DNA of 64,000 bases, taken from the NCBI GenBank assembly GCA_963677415.2, contig CAXXFJ010000034.1, forward strand, positions 31,944-95,943, read 5' to 3'. The notes under the pieces were generated by a model. That model was given only the letters and a program-made list of their open reading frames with translations. It was not told the DNA's origin and made no database searches. This stretch comes from JAQUTK01 sp963677415. GTDB taxonomy: Bacteria > Bacteroidota > Bacteroidia > Bacteroidales > JAQUTK01. Below, in pieces: positions 60,650 to 64,000 of the stretch. Every line of letters begins with the position of its first letter. The stretch's first letter is position 1. The position numbers and the translations under genes were made by a program.

Positions 60650-61768
60650 ATGAAAAGAGTTCTATTTTTTGCAGGATTGCTTGCTGTCATATTACTATCC
60701 TCATGCAAGGACAAGGAAGAAAAAGGTTTTACACTGACCGGAAAGATTGAAGGTCTGGAAGCAGGTAAAAAAGTTGCTCTGATCGCACTTGATTTTGATT
60801 TGAACAGATCGACATTGGATACTGCCTATCAAGCTATCTCTACGGAAGGTGGTTTTGATATTAAAGGAGTTGCCCCTGATTCTTTTATGGCCTACAGAAT
60901 TGTTTTTGAAGGAGAAAAGAATCAGCGCTACCCGATGATATTTTTGGAGAACAAAAAAATAGAAGTGACCGGATTTTTGGATAGGCTGCGTGATGTCGAG
61001 ATCACCGGTTCGCCGATCAATGCAGAGTTTAATCGCCTGTTTCAGCCTTTCATTCAAGCAGACAGGAAATATGCGGAAGCAAATAACATATTACGCTCTA
61101 TTGATAGATTGGATACGACGCGTTTGCAATCGGCCATGGATAGTCTTCGCAGCGTAATGGATGATATGGAGAGAATCATTATTGATGTGCCGAAAGGGAA
61201 TCCTACCTCTGACTTCTCCCCATTCATCATATTGGTTACCACCAGAAACCAGCGTAATGAGTTTTTAGATGTCTATCGCAGCTTTACACCTGAAGTACAA
61301 CAGAGTTATTATGGTAAGATTCTATTCAGCAGACTACCCAAGGATTTCATTGGTACCAAGGTCCTTGATATGAATCTCAAAGATCGCTCAGGAACTCCTG
61401 TTTCATTGCTTTCAAACTTAGGAGAATACACGTTGATACTTTTCTGGGCATCCTCGAATACCCCTTGTCGTAATGAGATGATTCACATGAAATCACTGTA
61501 CGAACAGTATCATGATAAAGGACTGAATATTTACGCGATATCAGTGGACAATGATTCATTGACATGGATAAAGACGCTGGATGAAGAGCTCTTGCCATGG
61601 ATTAATGTGCGTGATAGTACTACAGAGCATTCCACTGTTGCCCATTATGAAGTAGAATACATTCCACATATAATCATGGTAAACAAAGAAGGGAATATTA
61701 CAGAGAATCGTCCAGATGACGACAAAATTGATTCAGTACTGAAATCATATTTCGAACAAAAGCAGTAA
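60650..61768 (+). CDS. thioredoxin-fold lipoprotein (DUF4369/TlpA-like), one catalytic Cys missing
   Basis: The 372-residue protein has a lipoprotein signal (FFAGLLAVILLSSC), an N-terminal DUF4369-like beta domain (FTLTGKIEGLEAGKKVAL) and a C-terminal TlpA-type thioredoxin fold (YTLILFWASSNTPCRNEM, VEYIPHIIMVNKEG with the cis-Pro). The usual CxxC is NTPC here: Asn270 replaces the first cysteine and Cys273 remains. The protein therefore cannot form the normal dithiol and may be a monothiol enzyme, a chaperone or a peroxidase-like protein. It ends the operon before a terminator. Confidence 0.88.
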   Translation: MKRVLFFAGLLAVILLSSCKDKEEKGFTLTGKIEGLEAGKKVALIALDFDLNRSTLDTAYQAISTEGGFDIKGVAPDSFMAYRIVFEGEKNQRYPMIFLENKKIEVTGFLDRLRDVEITGSPINAEFNRLFQPFIQADRKYAEANNILRSIDRLDTTRLQSAMDSLRSVMDDMERIIIDVPKGNPTSDFSPFIILVTTRNQRNEFLDVYRSFTPEVQQSYYGKILFSRLPKDFIGTKVLDMNLKDRSGTPVSLLSNLGEYTLILFWASSNTPCRNEMIHMKSLYEQYHDKGLNIYAISVDNDSLTWIKTLDEELLPWINVRDSTTEHSTVAHYEVEYIPHIIMVNKEGNITENRPDDDKIDSVLKSYFEQKQ

Positions 61769-61794
61769 TACGCTGTAAAACAAAGAATAAGCTG

Positions 61795-61833
61795 CAATGC
61801 GGGTGACGGTAATCGTTATCCGCATTGTACTTT
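61795..61833 (+). terminator. terminator after the thioredoxin-fold gene
   Basis: CAATGCGG (61795-61802) pairs with CCGCATTG (61820-61827) and is followed by TACTTTTTAT, about 25 bases past the stop. Confidence 0.75.
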
Positions 61834-62180
61834 TTATACCAAACGTCTGATGATTAACTGCGTTCATTAGGACGAACAGATCTTTCGCTCAGTATGCATT
61901 TCTTATCCCAAACCGTGGAATGATCATATTGAACTTCAGAATGATCATTCCACGGTTTGGAACAATGATTCCGTGCTTTGGAATGAGTAATGTATCAAGA
62001 AGCGATAACTTTTGCAACCTGATAGAGCATACATTTCTTTCTGTCAGATGGCAAAATAGATCAGGCAAGAAATGGCGGATATTCAGGACACAGGTGAAAA
62101 CAAGTTCTTTTATCGCTTACACACAATATTCATTTATATATATTTCTCGCCATTTGTATGGTTATGTTTCTATAATGCAT
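61834..62180. other. non-coding region before the AbiE-type pair
   Basis: I see no gene in this stretch. It contains the palindromic repeat at 61908-61983 described separately. A 103-codon frame beginning at 61920 translates that repeat and is not a gene. Confidence 0.6.
61908..61983. repeat. palindromic intergenic repeat with a third, partial copy
   Basis: A perfect 20-bp inverted repeat occupies 61908-61927 and 61941-61960 with a 13-base loop. The right arm is followed immediately by a related 21-base unit (AACAATGATTCCGTGCTTTGG), making a direct repeat of the motif AATGATCATTCCACGGTTTGG with a few changes. No T-run follows, so it is not a simple terminator. Confidence 0.8.
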
Positions 62181-62188
62181 TATATTTG
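62181..62188 (+). promoter_or_regulatory. predicted promoter of the AbiE-type operon
   Basis: TATATTTG matches TAnnTTTG, 31 bases before the ATG at 62212. Confidence 0.6.
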
Positions 62189-62211
62189 CAGCATAATAGA
62201 AATAAAACACA

Positions 62212-62829
62212 ATGAATTTCTTGGAGTTTAAGAATAGAATGTTCGACTTTGCCTGCTTTAATATCTACCAGATATATGCATGGAAGCCGGATTTTGACCG
62301 GAATAACTTAACCCGTTGGGTGAAGAAAGGATATCTTGCGCGTTTACGTCAAGGCTATTTCGCTTTCCCGGAATACAAAAGTAAGCCCGACTACTCCCTC
62401 TATTTTGCCAACAGGATTTACAGACCGTCTTATATCAGTCTGCACACAGCTTTATCGTTTTATGGGATGATACCGGAGGCCGTAGTGCAAATTACCAGTG
62501 TGACATCACTGAAAACAACCTCTTTTGCAAATGATTTCGGTGAATATTCCTACAAGACAGAAAAAGAGAGCTTGATGTTCGGGTTTGAACTCAAGCCAAT
62601 GTCCGATAACAGGACAATACAGTTTGCCACACCGGAAAAAGCCTTACTTGATTTGCTTTATCTTTATCCATTTTATGACAATGAGCAGGAATTGATGGAG
62701 TTACGTCTGGATGAAGACTATATGCATGAAGACTTGAAGAAGGAGTTGCTTGTGCAATATACGTCAAAGTTCCAAAGTAAAGCTCTCGAACAAAGGGTAA
62801 AAATGCTTTTTAAAACGTATGATTTATGA
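62212..62829 (+). CDS. AbiEi-type antitoxin/transcriptional regulator
   Basis: The 205-residue protein has an N-terminal winged-helix segment (LTRWVKKGYLARLRQGYFAF) and the AbiEi-type middle (YRPSYISLHTALSFYGMIPE, FATPEKALLDLLYL). In characterised type IV systems the AbiEi antitoxin represses the operon and counters the AbiEii nucleotidyltransferase without binding it. It overlaps the next gene by four bases (ATGA), the usual arrangement for a toxin-antitoxin pair. Its role in phage defence here is inferred from the family. Confidence 0.9.
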   Translation: MNFLEFKNRMFDFACFNIYQIYAWKPDFDRNNLTRWVKKGYLARLRQGYFAFPEYKSKPDYSLYFANRIYRPSYISLHTALSFYGMIPEAVVQITSVTSLKTTSFANDFGEYSYKTEKESLMFGFELKPMSDNRTIQFATPEKALLDLLYLYPFYDNEQELMELRLDEDYMHEDLKKELLVQYTSKFQSKALEQRVKMLFKTYDL

Positions 62830-63605
62830 TACAAATAGAACAGATCAAGAACTTTTTTCCGCCAGAGTTACGGGAACAGTCCATTTTCGACAAACACTTA
62901 TTGAAAGAGTATCTACAATTGATGATTCTCGATTATCTTTCCACGACCCCTTATATACAGAAAATCATCTTCATCGGAGGAACAAACCTTCGTCTGGTAA
63001 AAGGCATAGACCGTTTTTCCGAAGATCTGGACTTTGATTGTAAAGATCTCTCAAAAGAAGAATTCGTTGAGATGACCGATGGTGTAGTCCGCTTTCTTGA
63101 ACGTTCCGGGTTTCGTATAGAAACAAGAGACAAAGAAAATCCCCGACTGACAGCTTTTCGACGTACTATGTATTTCCCCGAACTCCTCTTTGATTTAGGA
63201 TTGAGTGGACATAGAGAAGAACGCTTTCTGATAAAGCTGGAAAGTCAGGATCAGGGAGTCATATATGAACCTGTCATTGCAAATATAAAAGGATGTGGAT
63301 TCTTTTTTCCTTTCCCCGTACCTTCCGATGGCGTATTGTGTAGTATGAAAATCGCCGCGATGTTAGCCCGTGCCAAAGGACGTGATTTTTATGACTTGAT
63401 GTTCCTGTTAGCACAAACGAAACCCGATTATGATTTTCTGTCCACGCGATGTGGGATCAGCAATCAGAAAGAATTCAAAGATAGGACAGAAGAGCTACTT
63501 AAAACCGTTGATTTGAAAAGAAAACAGAAAGACTTTGAGCATCTCCTTTTTAATAAGGCAAATAGCGAGAAGATTTTACACTTTGGTGCTTTTATCCTTT
63601 CCTGA
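62826..63605 (+). CDS. AbiEii/AbiGii-type nucleotidyltransferase toxin
   Basis: The 259-residue protein is a DNA polymerase beta-like nucleotidyltransferase. The active-site motif is IIFIGGTNLRLVKGIDRFSE followed by DLDFD, whose aspartates bind metal; a third part lies around LFDLGLSGH and the C-terminal KIAAMLARAKGRDFYDLMF is the usual helical region of the family. In AbiE systems the toxin arrests growth reversibly, with a tRNA-like or nucleotide target suggested for relatives. It is translationally coupled to the AbiEi gene. Confidence 0.92.
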   Translation: MIQIEQIKNFFPPELREQSIFDKHLLKEYLQLMILDYLSTTPYIQKIIFIGGTNLRLVKGIDRFSEDLDFDCKDLSKEEFVEMTDGVVRFLERSGFRIETRDKENPRLTAFRRTMYFPELLFDLGLSGHREERFLIKLESQDQGVIYEPVIANIKGCGFFFPFPVPSDGVLCSMKIAAMLARAKGRDFYDLMFLLAQTKPDYDFLSTRCGISNQKEFKDRTEELLKTVDLKRKQKDFEHLLFNKANSEKILHFGAFILS

Positions 63606-63712
63606 AAATAGAGACAGACCCTACTTACTTTTCCGAATGCTTTCCTTTGTTTTGTGCATTAGTGCACCCTACAAGTAATGGGAGCAATACAAGGATTATT
63701 TATCTCATTTGT

Positions 63713-64000
63713 TTATTGTTTAATCTGAATATCCTGTCTGAATGTGCCGATATGCCCGTTGAGGTCAGTACCTTCTATCTCCAATTGCAGGTTGCCTTTC
63801 ATGTAGGCACCAACCGGGAATGTGACTTCCACTTCGCGCTCACCGTTTGTAAGTAACGCGGGATTCCAGTAGTACACCTGTTTGCCGTCATAGTTGATCT
63901 GATCAATCGGATCTTCCGGATAATACTTTGGTACATAAAAAACTTTTTGGAATGGAGCCGCCAAGTAGCTCAGTGTAATAGGTGCTTTGACCCGTCCTGT
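63713..64000 (-). CDS. unknown protein, N-terminal part beyond the window
   Basis: The frame is open to the last base, so only the C-terminal ~95 residues are seen; the apparent start at 63964 is an internal TTG. The visible part is beta-rich (REVEVTFPVGAYMKGNLQLEIEG) and ends in DIQIKQ. I cannot name the family; large exported proteins with Ig-like or macroglobulin-like domains can look like this. It converges on the AbiEii gene with 107 bases between. Confidence 0.6.
   Translation of the reverse strand, partial: TGRVKAPITLSYLAAPFQKVFYVPKYYPEDPIDQINYDGKQVYYWNPALLTNGEREVEVTFPVGAYMKGNLQLEIEGTDLNGHIGTFRQDIQIKQ

Noticed and set aside
61920..62231. 103-codon plus-strand frame before the AbiE pair
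   Set aside because: Its first part translates the palindromic repeat (MIIPRFGTMIPCFGM) and it runs into the AbiEi start.

Overview
The window reads as a chromosomal segment of a Bacteroidales bacterium, most likely a Bacteroides or close relative. Support comes from the Bacteroidota-type atp operon order (beta-epsilon first, then a-c-b-delta-alpha-gamma), a nuo operon without nuoEFG and with fused nuoCD, TonB-dependent receptors with carboxypeptidase-like N-terminal domains, two GH97 enzymes, a hybrid multi-PAS kinase, and repeated matches to the Bacteroides -7 promoter element TAnnTTTG a short distance before starts. I saw no rRNA, tRNA or CRISPR array. No database was searched; family names rest on recognised motifs and context.

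Layout. 1-2.2 kb: the 3' end of a secreted protein with a C-terminal sorting-type domain, and an unknown gene. 2.4-10.0 kb: a seven-PAS soluble hybrid histidine kinase with an internal 257-residue duplication, then a TonB-dependent receptor divergent from a PHP-domain lipoprotein; an 18-bp perfect palindrome between them carries back-to-back -7 elements. 10.2-18.4 kb: the F1Fo ATP synthase operon plus a ferritin-like/VIT fusion, closed by a strong terminator. 18.4-26.1 kb: a GH97 lipoprotein, then rseC and rnfBCDGEA. 26.1-30.0 kb: a nucleotidyltransferase, galE, murB and a metallo-beta-lactamase-fold hydrolase.

30.0-39.5 kb is the accessory part: two facing arrays of a degenerate ~31-bp repeat, an IS3-family element with an A7 frameshift site, a DUF5107-like gene cut off by that element, then a carbohydrate cluster (GH97 and alginate-lyase-fold enzyme on one strand; GH3, a small membrane protein and an acetylxylan-esterase-like enzyme on the other) without susCD. 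39.6-49.8 kb: nuoABCDHIJKLMN. 49.8-55.1 kb: a TonB-dependent receptor disabled by two single-base frameshifts, trmN, a membrane polyferredoxin and a DUF362 protein. 55.2-61.8 kb: lon, a Nudix hydrolase, two tandem outer-membrane beta-barrel genes (the first frameshifted at A7), a nitroreductase and a thioredoxin-fold lipoprotein lacking one catalytic cysteine. 61.9-64 kb: an intergenic palindrome, an AbiEi/AbiEii-type pair and a partial gene.

Functionally the core is energy conservation: Rnf (ferredoxin:NAD+), an 11-subunit-type complex I without the NADH-input module, and a probably proton-coupled ATP synthase lie within 40 kb, with further Fe-S electron carriers nearby. I did not find a clearly new defence or mobile system. 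The best candidates for something undescribed are the facing repeat arrays around 30.0-30.6 kb, the palindromic divergent promoter at 9.0 kb and the DUF362-polyferredoxin operon.
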